A stretch of 50,407 nt of DNA. It comes from Bacteroidaceae bacterium (GTDB lineage Bacteria; Bacteroidota; Bacteroidia; Bacteroidales; Bacteroidaceae). Below, piece by piece: positions 41,763 through 50,354 of this stretch. Below the pieces are notes generated by a model that worked only from the letters and a program-made list of their open reading frames with translations, ran no database searches and was not told the origin of the DNA. The stretch's first letter is position 1. Each line of letters starts with the position of its first letter. Position numbers and translations under genes: made by a program. The stretch is from NCBI GenBank assembly GCA_024401095.1, contig JAKSLR010000024.1, positions 1 to 50,407 on the forward strand, written 5' to 3'.

Positions 41763-42749
41763 ATGGCAAACAAATTAATAGTATCTCTTTCACCTCATGT
41801 GCATAGTGGTGACAGTGTGCAGAAGAACATGTATGGCGTGATCTTAGCGTTGGTACCTGCTCTGCTTGTTTCATTGTGCGTCTTCGGCATGGGAGCAGCT
41901 ATCGTGATGGCTACATCAGTAGCTGCGTGTGTACTCTTCGAGTGGGCTATTACTAAATATATCTTGAAGAGAGAAAAATGCACAGTTTGCGATGGATCTG
42001 CTATCCTTACTGGTTTGTTGTTGGCATTCAACTTGCCATCTAACTTACCTCTTTGGATTATCATTATCGGTGCATTGGTTGCAATTGGTGTAGGTAAGAT
42101 GACTTTCGGAGGCTTGGGCTGTAACCCATTCAACCCAGCTTTGGTAGGACGTATCTTCCTCTTGATTTCATTCCCTGTACAGATGACAACTTGGCCTGTT
42201 CCTGGTCAGCTCACTTCTTATGTTGATGCTGAGACCATGGCTACACCTCTTTCTATTATGTCAAGAGCCATTAAGTCTGGCGATTCTACAATTCTGAACG
42301 AACTCCCTAGCTCTTTGGATATGTTCTTGGGTCAGAGCGCAGGTTGTTTGGGTGAGGTAAGTGCTTTGGCTTTGCTCCTTGGTTTGGCATGGATGCTTTA
42401 TAAGAAGATTATCACTTGGCACATTCCTGTATCTATTTTGGCTACAGTATTTGTATTAGGTGGAATCATGCATCTGGCAAATCCAGTTTATGCAAATCCT
42501 GTTGATCAGTTGCTCACTGGTGGTCTTATGCTGGGTGCTATCTACATGGCAACCGACTATGTCACTTCACCAATGAACCACAAGGGCCAGCTCATCTATG
42601 GTGTCTGCATTGGTGTACTTACTATCGTGATTCGTTCATTCGGTGCTTATCCAGAGGGTATGTCATTCGCAATCTTCATTATGAATGCCTTCACTCCACT
42701 GATTAACACTTATTGTAAACCAAAAAGATTTGGAGAGGTAGCAAAATGA
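41763..42749 (+). CDS. rnfD: Rnf complex subunit RnfD (membrane, covalent FMN)
   Basis: A 328-residue membrane subunit of the RnfD/NqrB family with about ten helices. Family motifs include CDGSAILTGLLLAFNLPSNLPLW, GKMTFGGLGCNPFNPALVGRIF, and TMATPLSIMSR, where the threonine before Pro is the likely site of covalent FMN by analogy with NqrB/RnfD. It helps convert electron transfer into ion movement. It starts 8 bases after rnfC and overlaps rnfG by 4 bases (ATGA). Confidence 0.95.
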   Translation: MANKLIVSLSPHVHSGDSVQKNMYGVILALVPALLVSLCVFGMGAAIVMATSVAACVLFEWAITKYILKREKCTVCDGSAILTGLLLAFNLPSNLPLWIIIIGALVAIGVGKMTFGGLGCNPFNPALVGRIFLLISFPVQMTTWPVPGQLTSYVDAETMATPLSIMSRAIKSGDSTILNELPSSLDMFLGQSAGCLGEVSALALLLGLAWMLYKKIITWHIPVSILATVFVLGGIMHLANPVYANPVDQLLTGGLMLGAIYMATDYVTSPMNHKGQLIYGVCIGVLTIVIRSFGAYPEGMSFAIFIMNAFTPLINTYCKPKRFGEVAK

Positions 42750-43381
42750 AAAAGTTAGAATCTACTTTGCCAAATATGGCAATTGTGCTGACCGTTATCT
42801 CAGTACTTGCAGGTGGTATCCTGGCTTATGTAAACAGCGTTACACAGGGCCCAATCGAAGCTATCAAGAAACAGACTTTGGACGATGGTATCAAAGCTGT
42901 TCTGAATGCAGAGGACTTAAAGGTTGAGGAGCCAGATACATTGGAGTCTAGAGATATTATCTATGCAACTGATAAGGGAACTGCTGTACAGGCTTCCTCT
43001 AATGGTTTTGGTGGAACTCTGAAAGTCCTGGTAGGATTTGATGGTGAAGGAAACATTACCGGCTACCAGGTTCTTGAGCATGCTGAGACTCCAGGTTTGG
43101 GTGCTAAGGCAGGCGAATGGTTCCAAGCTACAGGTAAAGGTAATATTATAGGTAAGAATCCAGGCGAGAAAGAGTTGACCGTTTCTAAGGATGGTGGTGA
43201 TGTTGATGCTATCACTGCATCTACCATTACTTCACGTGCATTCTTGGTTGCAGTGAACAATGCATACAAGGCTTTCAAGGGTGGTGCTACCGATGGTAAC
43301 AGCGGTGCTACTACTCAGGCTGCTCCTGCAGAGGAGGCTGCCCCTGCTGATTCTGTTGCTGTTGAAACTACTAATGAATAA
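42746..43381 (+). CDS. rnfG: Rnf complex subunit RnfG (covalent FMN, periplasmic)
   Basis: A 211-residue subunit with one N-terminal membrane helix (about 10-32) and a periplasmic FMN-binding domain. The phosphothreonyl-FMN attachment segment is DAITASTITSRAF (the S/T-x-T motif), and HAETPGLGAKAGEWF is the other conserved block. The C-terminus is an acidic Ala/Glu tail. It carries electrons on the periplasmic side between RnfA/E and RnfD. It overlaps rnfD by 4 bases. Confidence 0.94.
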   Translation: MKKLESTLPNMAIVLTVISVLAGGILAYVNSVTQGPIEAIKKQTLDDGIKAVLNAEDLKVEEPDTLESRDIIYATDKGTAVQASSNGFGGTLKVLVGFDGEGNITGYQVLEHAETPGLGAKAGEWFQATGKGNIIGKNPGEKELTVSKDGGDVDAITASTITSRAFLVAVNNAYKAFKGGATDGNSGATTQAAPAEEAAPADSVAVETTNE

Positions 43382-43398
43382 TTAAAGGAGGTATAGAT

Positions 43399-43983
43399 AT
43401 GAATAATTTTAAAGTTTTGATGAATGGTATCATCAAGGAAAATCCTACATTTGTACTTCTTTTAGGTATGTGTCCTACATTGGGTACTACCTCTAGTGCA
43501 TTCAATGGTATGTCAATGGGTTTGGCAACTACTGCCGTATTGGTGTTCTCAAACTTGATCATCTCTTTGATTAAGAATTTGATTCCTGATATGGTACGTA
43601 TCCCTAGCTTCATTGTTGTTATTGCAAGTTTGGTAACTATCCTTCAGATGGTACTCCAGGCATACGTTCCTGCTGTTTATGCTTCTTTGGGTTTGTTTAT
43701 CCCATTGATTGTTGTAAACTGTATCATTTTGGGTCGTGCAGAGGCATTTGCTGCTAAGAATGGTCCTGTACCTTCTATCTTCGATGGTTTGGGTATGGGT
43801 CTTGGTTTCACCCTAGGTTTGACTTTGTTGGGTGCAACCCGTGAATTCTTGGGAACTGGTAAGATTTTCGACTTTGCTATTTTCCCAGAAGACTATGGTA
43901 TGTTGCTGTTCGTTTTGGCACCGGGTGCGTTCATTGCGTTGGGTTACCTCATTGCCATTGTGAACAAGATTAAGAAAGCTTAA
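43399..43983 (+). CDS. rnfE: Rnf complex subunit RnfE (membrane)
   Basis: A 194-residue subunit with six membrane helices, one of the two homologous halves (RnfA/RnfE) that form the membrane Fe-S core. The conserved cysteines are in LLLGMCPTLGTTSSAFNG and VVNCIILGRAEAFA. It starts 17 bases after rnfG and is preceded by an AAAGGAGG-like sequence (43384-43391), an unusually plain Shine-Dalgarno match for this phylum. Confidence 0.94.
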   Translation: MNNFKVLMNGIIKENPTFVLLLGMCPTLGTTSSAFNGMSMGLATTAVLVFSNLIISLIKNLIPDMVRIPSFIVVIASLVTILQMVLQAYVPAVYASLGLFIPLIVVNCIILGRAEAFAAKNGPVPSIFDGLGMGLGFTLGLTLLGATREFLGTGKIFDFAIFPEDYGMLLFVLAPGAFIALGYLIAIVNKIKKA

Positions 43984-44003
43984 CCCATTAAAATAGAAAT
44001 AAT

Positions 44004-44624
44004 ATGGCTTATATATTGATTTTCATTACAGCTATCTTTGTGAACAACGTAGTGTTGTCACAGTTCTTGGGTATCTGCCCTTTCTTGGGTGTTTCTAAGA
44101 AGGTAGAGACTGCAGCTGGTATGGGTGCTGCTGTTGCTTTTGTATTAACAATTGCTACAATTGTAACATATCTGATTCAGAAATATGTTCTTGAGACTTT
44201 TGCACTGGAATATCTTCAGACAATTGCTTTTATCCTGGTCATTGCAGCTTTGGTTCAGATGGTAGAGATTATTCTTAAGAAGGTTTCTCCAGCTCTGTAT
44301 CAGGCTTTGGGTGTCTTCCTTCCACTGATTACTACCAACTGCTGTATTTTGGGTGTAGCTATCCTTGTAGCAAACGGAACTTATGCATCATATGATGTAG
44401 ATCCAAGCTTGCTCACCGGTGTTGTCTATGCATTCTCTACAGCTTTGGGCTTTGCCTTGGCAATGGTAGTTTTCGCTGGTATTCGTGAGCAATTGTCTTT
44501 GGTTAACGTACCAAAGGGTATGGAAGGTATGTCAATTGCATTAGTTACTGCAGGTTTGCTAGCAATGGCGTTTATGGGTTTCTCAGGCGTAGACGGTGGC
44601 TTGAAACTGCTGTTTGGAATTTAA
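44004..44624 (+). CDS. rnfA: Rnf complex subunit RnfA (membrane)
   Basis: A 206-residue subunit with six membrane helices. Conserved cysteine blocks FVNNVVLSQFLGICPFLGVSKK (given here as its parts VVLSQFLGICPF and LGVSKKVETA) and TTNCCILGVAIL match RnfA/NqrE, whose paired cysteines hold an Fe-S centre between RnfA and RnfE. It is the last gene of the operon (order B, C, D, G, E, A) and is followed by a strong terminator. Confidence 0.95.
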   Translation: MAYILIFITAIFVNNVVLSQFLGICPFLGVSKKVETAAGMGAAVAFVLTIATIVTYLIQKYVLETFALEYLQTIAFILVIAALVQMVEIILKKVSPALYQALGVFLPLITTNCCILGVAILVANGTYASYDVDPSLLTGVVYAFSTALGFALAMVVFAGIREQLSLVNVPKGMEGMSIALVTAGLLAMAFMGFSGVDGGLKLLFGI

Positions 44625-44640
44625 TACCTCAATACTCAAT

Positions 44641-44686
44641 AAAAAAGTGGACACATTAATTATTTGTGTCCACTTTTTTTATTTTC
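44641..44686 (+). terminator. Terminator of the rnf operon
   Basis: A long stem AAAAAAGTGGACACA (44641-44655) with TGTGTCCACTTTTTT (44665-44679) leads into further T. Confidence 0.93.
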
Positions 44687-44698
44687 TTGTAAAAAATT

Positions 44699-44728
44699 AT
44701 TGTCATTAATAATTTTTCTTTATATTTG
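44699..44728 (+). promoter_or_regulatory. Promoter of a small transcription unit
   Basis: ATTG (44699-44702), 18-base gap, TATATTTG (44721-44728). The -7 box is an exact match. It lies after the rnf terminator with no protein gene of normal size downstream on this strand. Confidence 0.55.
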
Positions 44729-44733
44729 CAGAA

Positions 44734-44838
44734 AGAATTCATGGTTTCAATAAAAACCTATAATTCAATTGTCGTGTTTTATTTTGTGTTTGTGTTGTTT
44801 AACCCTTCGACGTGAAGTCGGGGGGTTAATTTTTTATT
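44734..44838 (+). ncRNA. Candidate small RNA or tiny-peptide mRNA, about 105 nt
   Basis: A promoter (44699-44728) and a very strong terminator (44799-44838) delimit a free-standing unit between the rnf operon and a convergent lipoprotein gene. It may be a non-coding RNA. Alternatively an open frame from ATG 44741 to TGA 44813-44815 codes for 24 residues, starting MVSIKTYNS, with a hydrophobic middle (IVVFYFVFVLF) that could span a membrane; its stop codon falls in the terminator loop. I do not recognise a family. Confidence 0.4.
44799..44838 (+). terminator. Strong intrinsic terminator, plus strand
   Basis: A 13-bp stem (TTAACCCTTCGAC 44799-44811 with GTCGGGGGGTTAA 44817-44829, including two G-T pairs), loop GTGAA, then six T. 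Its tail runs into the last codons of the convergent lipoprotein gene. On the minus strand no T tract follows. Confidence 0.9.
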
Positions 44839-45544
44839 CTATAATATTTATACTTGTGCTATCTTGTGGGAGAAGATCCAATTCAGTCTTAATGTCTTCT
44901 ATGATACTATTTTTTCGCCAAGAAACAGGCATCTTTGATATGATTTCTAATTGAATTTTTGGGCTGAGAATGTAATTATAGCGCTTGAATAGATAAAATC
45001 CTATTGGGTTGTTAATGTTTTCTTTGATAGTTTTAATTATAAGTTCGTTTGCTTTTTTATCTAATGTGTTTATCTTGGAATCCAAATCATCATGTGAATG
45101 TTGGGTTGGCATTGTATCCAATAAGTTGTAGTTTACGCTGCTCATCTGCCCATAAATACCATTTATCTTGTTTAAAAAATCCTGATATTTGTTGTTTGTG
45201 TCTGTGCCAGTAATCGATGTCGTTTCAGCTAAATGCATTTCAATGTTTCCGCTCTCTAAAAAGAAAACAGTTCCCATTTTTACACCATTCTTGACATATG
45301 TAATAATTCGTTCTACAGTGGAGTCCTGCTCCCCTTCAAATTTAAATTGCTTATCTTTGATATAAGTCTGATTCAATACTATAAGATTTTGTTCTAGCTC
45401 CTCTTGTAGATATATGGTATCACCTTCAGATGCATCCTCAACGATACCTTTTATAGTATAATGCCCGTCAAGGCTATTTGATTGTTGGCAGCTAAAAAAC
45501 AATAGAGCTGCAAATGATACAAAAAAAGAATATGTTCTTTTCAT
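44834..45544 (-). CDS. DUF4369-type lipoprotein
   Basis: A 236-residue predicted lipoprotein (lipobox FFSC, Cys19). After the signal comes a DUF4369-like beta domain (YTIKGIVEDASEGDTIYLQEE, IVLNQTYIKDKQFKFEGE, FFLESGNIEMHL), which in Bacteroidetes often precedes a thioredoxin fold. Here the thioredoxin part with its CxxC is missing and the C-terminal half (about 110-236) is helical and unrecognised. Function unknown. It follows prs on the same strand with the prs terminator between and no clear promoter box of its own. Confidence 0.65.
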   Translation of the reverse strand: MKRTYSFFVSFAALLFFSCQQSNSLDGHYTIKGIVEDASEGDTIYLQEELEQNLIVLNQTYIKDKQFKFEGEQDSTVERIITYVKNGVKMGTVFFLESGNIEMHLAETTSITGTDTNNKYQDFLNKINGIYGQMSSVNYNLLDTMPTQHSHDDLDSKINTLDKKANELIIKTIKENINNPIGFYLFKRYNYILSPKIQLEIISKMPVSWRKNSIIEDIKTELDLLPQDSTSINIIE

Positions 45545-45551
45545 AAATTTG

Positions 45552-45588
45552 AAAAAAAAGAAGAATCTGCAAGAACTGCAAATTCTTC
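45552..45588 (-). terminator. Terminator of prs
   Basis: On the minus strand GAAGAATTTGC pairs with GCAGATTCTTC (45588-45578 with 45570-45560, one G-T pair), followed by eight T. Confidence 0.9.
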
Positions 45589-45618
45589 CTTTTTATATTA
45601 TTTATATATTTTAATCAA

Positions 45619-46557
45619 TTAGAGGAGATACAGCTCACTGATTGATTCTTTCTCTGTAACGCGACGAATTGCTTCTGCAAATAACTTAGCAATGCTAAGC
45701 TGCTTTACCTTGCTGCAGCGGTTTGAGTATGGAATACTATCAGTAAATACAATTTCTTCAAGTGCAGAATTTTGAACTCGCTCTGAAGCAGGACCAGACA
45801 TTACACAGTGTGATGCTACAGCTCTTACTGATTTTGCACCGGCTTCTTTCATGATGTCTGCTGCCTTTGTAATTGTACCAGCAGTATCAACCATGTCATC
45901 AACAATAACAACATCTTTGCCCTTAACGTCACCAATAATCTGCATTGATGCAACAACATTTGCTTTCAAACGCTGCTTGTTGCAGAGTACCAATGGAACA
46001 TTCAAATACTTAGAATAGCTGCTTGCACGCTTTGAACCACCAACGTCAGGAGTGGCAATGACCAAATCCTCAGTTTTCAGAGATTCAATGTATGGAAGTA
46101 ATACAGCAGATGCATACAAGTGGTCAACAGGAACATCAAAGAATCCCTGAATCTGATCTGCGTGTAAATCCATAGTAATCAAGCGGTCAATACCAGCTAC
46201 GCTTAAAAGGTTTGCAACCAGTTTTGCACCGATTGATACACGTGGCTTATCCTTGCGGTCCTGACGTGCCCAACCAAAATAAGGAACTACAGCAACAATG
46301 CTTTTTGCAGATGCACGCTTAGCTGCATCAATCATTAGCAGTAACTCCATTAAATTGTCTGAATTAGGGAATGTAGACTGTACTAAAAATACATCTCGGC
46401 CACGGATGCTTTCTTCGTAAGATACTGCGAATTCACCATCTGCAAAATGGGTGATATTCATGTTGCCCAGTGGGCATTCCAAATGTTGACAAATCTTCTC
46501 AGCCAAGTAACGTGAATTGGTTCCTGAGAAAACCATAAAAGATGCTTTTTCGCTCAT
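45619..46557 (-). CDS. prs: Ribose-phosphate pyrophosphokinase (PRPP synthetase)
   Basis: A 312-residue cytoplasmic enzyme that makes PRPP from ribose-5-phosphate and ATP for nucleotide, histidine and tryptophan synthesis. The family signature MDLHADQIQGFFDVPVDHL (kept whole here, residues about 129-147) and the PRPP-binding loop DVVIVDDMVDTAGTI are intact, as are YFGWARQDRKDKPR and FSGTNSRYLAEKI. The length is standard. It is transcribed alone, divergent from pcrA, with a -7 box and a strong terminator. Confidence 0.96.
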   Translation of the reverse strand: MSEKASFMVFSGTNSRYLAEKICQHLECPLGNMNITHFADGEFAVSYEESIRGRDVFLVQSTFPNSDNLMELLLMIDAAKRASAKSIVAVVPYFGWARQDRKDKPRVSIGAKLVANLLSVAGIDRLITMDLHADQIQGFFDVPVDHLYASAVLLPYIESLKTEDLVIATPDVGGSKRASSYSKYLNVPLVLCNKQRLKANVVASMQIIGDVKGKDVVIVDDMVDTAGTITKAADIMKEAGAKSVRAVASHCVMSGPASERVQNSALEEIVFTDSIPYSNRCSKVKQLSIAKLFAEAIRRVTEKESISELYLL

Positions 46558-46596
46558 TTTTATTCAGTTTAGCAGAATACTAATCATAATTTTCTG

Positions 46597-46604
46597 CAAA
46601 GGTA
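46597..46604 (-). promoter_or_regulatory. -7 box of prs promoter (TACCTTTG)
   Basis: On the minus strand TACCTTTG matches TAnnTTTG, 39 bases before the prs start. A TTTG further up (46624-46621) is spaced by 16 bases only. Confidence 0.6.
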
Positions 46605-46698
46605 TGAAACTTCGTCCATACAAAGAAACATATTTTGAAAAATCCTTTTTTATATTTCTTTTTTCTTGTAAAAGTAGACTGATTCAACTCCTTTAGTG

Positions 46699-46706
46699 TA
46701 TCTTTG
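46699..46706 (+). promoter_or_regulatory. -7 box directly before pcrA (TATCTTTG)
   Basis: TATCTTTG matches TAnnTTTG. Only seven bases separate it from the pcrA start codon, so the transcript would have almost no leader. Confidence 0.55.
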
Positions 46707-46713
46707 CAGCGTC

Positions 46714-49056
46714 ATGATAAATTACAAGGAAGAATTAAACTCTAGCCAGTATGAGGCCGTAGCTTATTGCGATGGCCCTTCGCTTGTTATAGCAGGAGCC
46801 GGGTCTGGCAAGACCCGTGTCTTGACTTATAAAATTGCATATCTGTTAGAGCAAGGATATAAACCGTGGAATATACTTGCATTGACTTTTACAAATAAAG
46901 CTGCACGTGAAATGAAGAACCGCGTCCAGAAGAGAGTTGGTGATACATTGTCATCAGGCCTCTGGATGGGAACGTTCCACAGCATTTTTGCTCGTATACT
47001 TCGAATGGAAGCTTCCGTTATAGGTTTTACTCCTAATTTTACTATTTATGATGCAGCCGATCAAAAAAGTCTTGTAAAGACAATTATCAAGGAGATGGGA
47101 CTTGATGACAAGGTCTATAAGCCAGGAACTGTTGTATCCCAGATTAGTAATGCAAAGAATCACCTGGTTCTTCCAGATTCATATGCATCAAATCCAGCTT
47201 TTGCAGAAGCAGACCAGCGTAATGGAATGCCAGAGATTGCATCGATATACAGTCGTTATTGGCAGCGTTGTAAGCAGGCTGATGCAATGGATTTTGATGA
47301 TTTGCTGGTATATACATCCATGTTGTTTCACTATCATCCTGATGTACTTCAAAAATGGTCTTCTCGCTTTCAGTATATTCTCGTTGATGAGTATCAAGAT
47401 ACTAATTTTGTACAGCATAGCATAGTCTGGCAGCTTGCAAAGGAGCATCAACATGTCTGTGTGGTAGGAGATGACGCCCAGAGTATATACAGCTTCCGTG
47501 GGGCACGCATTGATAACATTTTGGAATTCAGTAAAAAGTACACTGATACTAGGGTGTATAAGTTGGAACAAAATTATCGTTCAACTCAGATTATTGTCAA
47601 TGCAGCAAATAGTCTCATCGAAAAGAATAGCCGTCAGATTCGTAAGCATGTTTTCTCTGAAAATGCGACAGGTGAGCGAATTCCCGTCATGATGTGCTAT
47701 AGTGACATGGAAGAGGCAGAGATTATTAGTGGTAAGATTAAAGGGCTTAAAAGGGGTGAGGGCCTCTCGTATGATGATTTTGCAATTTTGTATAGAACAA
47801 ATGCGCAAAGTAGAACTTTTGAGGAAATTTTCAGGAAAAGGGGAATACCTTATAAGATATTTGGCGGTCTTTCATTTTATCAGCGTAAAGAGGTGAAAGA
47901 TGTCATCGCATATTTCCGCTTGGTTGTTAATCCAAATGATGAAGAAGCGTTTAAACGCATCATTAATTATCCAACTCGAGGTATTGGTGATACTACAGTT
48001 GCAAAAATAATTGCAGCTTCCAATGAATATCAAGTCAGTTTGTGGAACGTAATACAAGACCCTTCGTATTATGCGCTAAAAATTAATAAGGGAACACTTC
48101 AGAAACTCAACGATTTTCGTTCTTTAATCCAAGGTTTTATGGAACTTTTGGGAAAAGACGCATATGAGATTGGACAGGAGATTGTTCGTGGAAGCGGAAT
48201 CTTGGCAGATATATACTCAGATAATACACCAGAGAACCTTTCACGTCAAGAAAATGTTCAGGAGTTGGTTAATGGAATGCATGACTTTGTGGAAATCCAT
48301 AGAGAAGAGGGTGAAGAAGATTTGAGCTTACGTGCCTTCTTGTCTGAAGTATCTTTGCTTTCGGATTTGGATACAGATGGCGGGGATAGTGAAGAGAAGG
48401 TTACGTTAATGACTGTTCATTCTGCCAAAGGATTGGAATTCAATACGGTCTTTGTTGTGGGACTAGAAAAGGATCTTTTCCCAAGTACACTTTCTATGAA
48501 TTCTGTGACAGAACTTGAGGAAGAGCGTAGGCTGTTCTATGTTGCCATTACTCGCGCAGAACGTCATTGTTTTCTTTCGTGTGCAAAAAGTCGATTTAAA
48601 TATGGGCACCAAGAAATGTGTTCTCCAAGTATGTTCTTGAAGGATATAGATTCTGTATATTTGAATGTTCCTCAAGATGAAGGATACGGAATTTCCGAAG
48701 AACGACAAAGATTTACCAGACCAGTTACATCGTATGGGGAGAATCCAGGACTATCATTTAATAGAAGAGAGCCTCTACGTACATATCAACAGGAGAATAA
48801 GGTAGAACGGGTAAATCCTCTGATTCCTCCTTCTGGATTTAAAAAGGTGTCAGTAAATTCTGTGTCTTCTCGAGTTTCAGTTTCAGATTCCTCTCAAATA
48901 GCTGCAGGGATGATTATAGAACATGAACGATTTGGAATTGGTGAAGTGTTGGGCGTAGACGGATCTGGAGATATGTGTAAGGCAAAAGTGAGATTCAGAT
49001 CATCTGGAGAAAAACAACTTTTATTGAAATATGCAAAGTTTAAAGTAATAGGCTAA
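46714..49056 (+). CDS. pcrA: UvrD/PcrA-type superfamily 1 DNA helicase
   Basis: A 780-residue 3'-5' DNA helicase used in excision repair and for clearing recombination intermediates. Walker A is AGAGSGKT (27-34), then LTFTNKAAREMKNRV, motif II VDEYQDTN, motif III GDDAQSIYSFRGA, motif IV LEQNYRS, TVHSAKGLEF and FYVAITRAE. The C-terminal end has the usual Tudor-like region (GMIIEHERFGIGEVLGVDG). An in-frame ATG at 46696 is rejected: the -7 box lies after it and family members start near INYKEELNSSQ. The stop overlaps the nspC start by one base (TAATG). Confidence 0.94.
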   Translation: MINYKEELNSSQYEAVAYCDGPSLVIAGAGSGKTRVLTYKIAYLLEQGYKPWNILALTFTNKAAREMKNRVQKRVGDTLSSGLWMGTFHSIFARILRMEASVIGFTPNFTIYDAADQKSLVKTIIKEMGLDDKVYKPGTVVSQISNAKNHLVLPDSYASNPAFAEADQRNGMPEIASIYSRYWQRCKQADAMDFDDLLVYTSMLFHYHPDVLQKWSSRFQYILVDEYQDTNFVQHSIVWQLAKEHQHVCVVGDDAQSIYSFRGARIDNILEFSKKYTDTRVYKLEQNYRSTQIIVNAANSLIEKNSRQIRKHVFSENATGERIPVMMCYSDMEEAEIISGKIKGLKRGEGLSYDDFAILYRTNAQSRTFEEIFRKRGIPYKIFGGLSFYQRKEVKDVIAYFRLVVNPNDEEAFKRIINYPTRGIGDTTVAKIIAASNEYQVSLWNVIQDPSYYALKINKGTLQKLNDFRSLIQGFMELLGKDAYEIGQEIVRGSGILADIYSDNTPENLSRQENVQELVNGMHDFVEIHREEGEEDLSLRAFLSEVSLLSDLDTDGGDSEEKVTLMTVHSAKGLEFNTVFVVGLEKDLFPSTLSMNSVTELEEERRLFYVAITRAERHCFLSCAKSRFKYGHQEMCSPSMFLKDIDSVYLNVPQDEGYGISEERQRFTRPVTSYGENPGLSFNRREPLRTYQQENKVERVNPLIPPSGFKKVSVNSVSSRVSVSDSSQIAAGMIIEHERFGIGEVLGVDGSGDMCKAKVRFRSSGEKQLLLKYAKFKVIG

Positions 49057-50228
49057 TGGATAATATAATATATAATGGTGCACCAACTCCATGTTATATC
49101 ATGGAAGAGGAGAAACTTCGCAGAAACCTAGCTCTGATCAAACATGTTGCAGAAGCAGCAAATGTCGAAATAATATTAGCATTTAAGGCTTTTGCTCTTT
49201 GGAAATCTTTTCCGATATTTAGAGAGTATATTCATCATACAACAGCAAGCTCCCGTTTTGAGGCAATGTTGGCATATAATGAGTTTGGTAGCCGTGCTCA
49301 TACTTATTCTCCTGCCTATACAGAGGAAGATTTCCCTATGATATTAGATTGTAGCAGTCATATAACTTTTAATTCGTTTAGCCAATTTGAACGCTTTTAC
49401 CCTGCTGTCATGGCATATAAAAAAGAATATGTGTCATGTGGTGTACGTGTAAATCCAGAGTACTCTGAAGTGGATGTGGAATTGTATAACCCATGTGCTC
49501 CAGGAACTCGATTTGGTGTTCGCTCATGTGATCTACCAGATGTTTTGCCAGAAGGTATAGACGGATTTCACTGCCATTGCCATTGCGAAAGTTCATCTTA
49601 CGAATTGGAACGTTCTTTAAAACATATTGAGGAAAAATTTTCGAAATGGTTTTCACAGATTAAGTGGCTGAATTTAGGTGGAGGCCATCTCGTGACCCGT
49701 GCGGACTACGATGTAAATCATTTGATTGGTTTATTAAATGGACTGCATGATCGTTATCCTCATCTTCAGATTATCCTTGAACCTGGATCTGCATTTGCAT
49801 GGCAGACTGGACCTTTGGTTGCTAATGTAGTTGATATTGTAAATAACTCTAATATTAAAACTGCAATTTTGAATGTTAGTTTTACCTGTCATATGCCTGA
49901 TTGTCTGGAAATGCCATACCAACCTAAGGTGCGTGGAGCTGTAACCTTGGATGCTGATGCTGTTAAAACAGCTTCTGCTGATGAATACGTTTACCGTTTG
50001 GGAGGTAATAGTTGTTTGAGTGGTGATTATATGGGTAGTTGGAGATTTGACCACGAATTAAAAGTTGGAGAGAAGATAATACTAGAAGATATGATACATT
50101 ACACGACGGTAAAAACGAATATGTTTAACGGTATTTCTCATCCAAATATGGGAATTCTTCATTGTGACGGAAGTTTCGAGTTATACCGCGAATTTACTTA
50201 TGATGATTATAAAAACAGGATGTGCTGA
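49056..50228 (+). CDS. nspC: Carboxynorspermidine/carboxyspermidine decarboxylase
   Basis: A 390-residue PLP enzyme of the alanine racemase-fold decarboxylases that makes spermidine or norspermidine from the carboxylated form, the last step of the aspartate-semialdehyde polyamine route. The PLP lysine is Lys44 in LAFKAFALWK, the substrate region is GFHCHCHCESS, the phosphate-binding glycines LNLGGGH, and the C-terminal active-site segment is GGNSCLSGDYMG. No carboxynorspermidine synthase gene is in the window. It is coupled to pcrA by a TAATG overlap, though the functions seem unrelated. Confidence 0.93.
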   Translation: MDNIIYNGAPTPCYIMEEEKLRRNLALIKHVAEAANVEIILAFKAFALWKSFPIFREYIHHTTASSRFEAMLAYNEFGSRAHTYSPAYTEEDFPMILDCSSHITFNSFSQFERFYPAVMAYKKEYVSCGVRVNPEYSEVDVELYNPCAPGTRFGVRSCDLPDVLPEGIDGFHCHCHCESSSYELERSLKHIEEKFSKWFSQIKWLNLGGGHLVTRADYDVNHLIGLLNGLHDRYPHLQIILEPGSAFAWQTGPLVANVVDIVNNSNIKTAILNVSFTCHMPDCLEMPYQPKVRGAVTLDADAVKTASADEYVYRLGGNSCLSGDYMGSWRFDHELKVGEKIILEDMIHYTTVKTNMFNGISHPNMGILHCDGSFELYREFTYDDYKNRMC

Positions 50229-50268
50229 GATAAAAAACACTCTTTTTTTGAAAAAATCTTGTAAATAG

Positions 50269-50299
50269 TTTGGAGGATTAGAAAAAAGTCGTACCTTTG
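50269..50299 (+). promoter_or_regulatory. Promoter of the tRNA-Gly unit
   Basis: TTTG (50269-50272), 19-base gap, TACCTTTG (50292-50299). Both boxes match the Bacteroidetes consensus exactly. Confidence 0.75.
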
Positions 50300-50354
50300 C
50301 AACCGCAAAACAAAAAGCAAGGGCAACCTTGAAAGATATTGCAAGCGATCTTAT

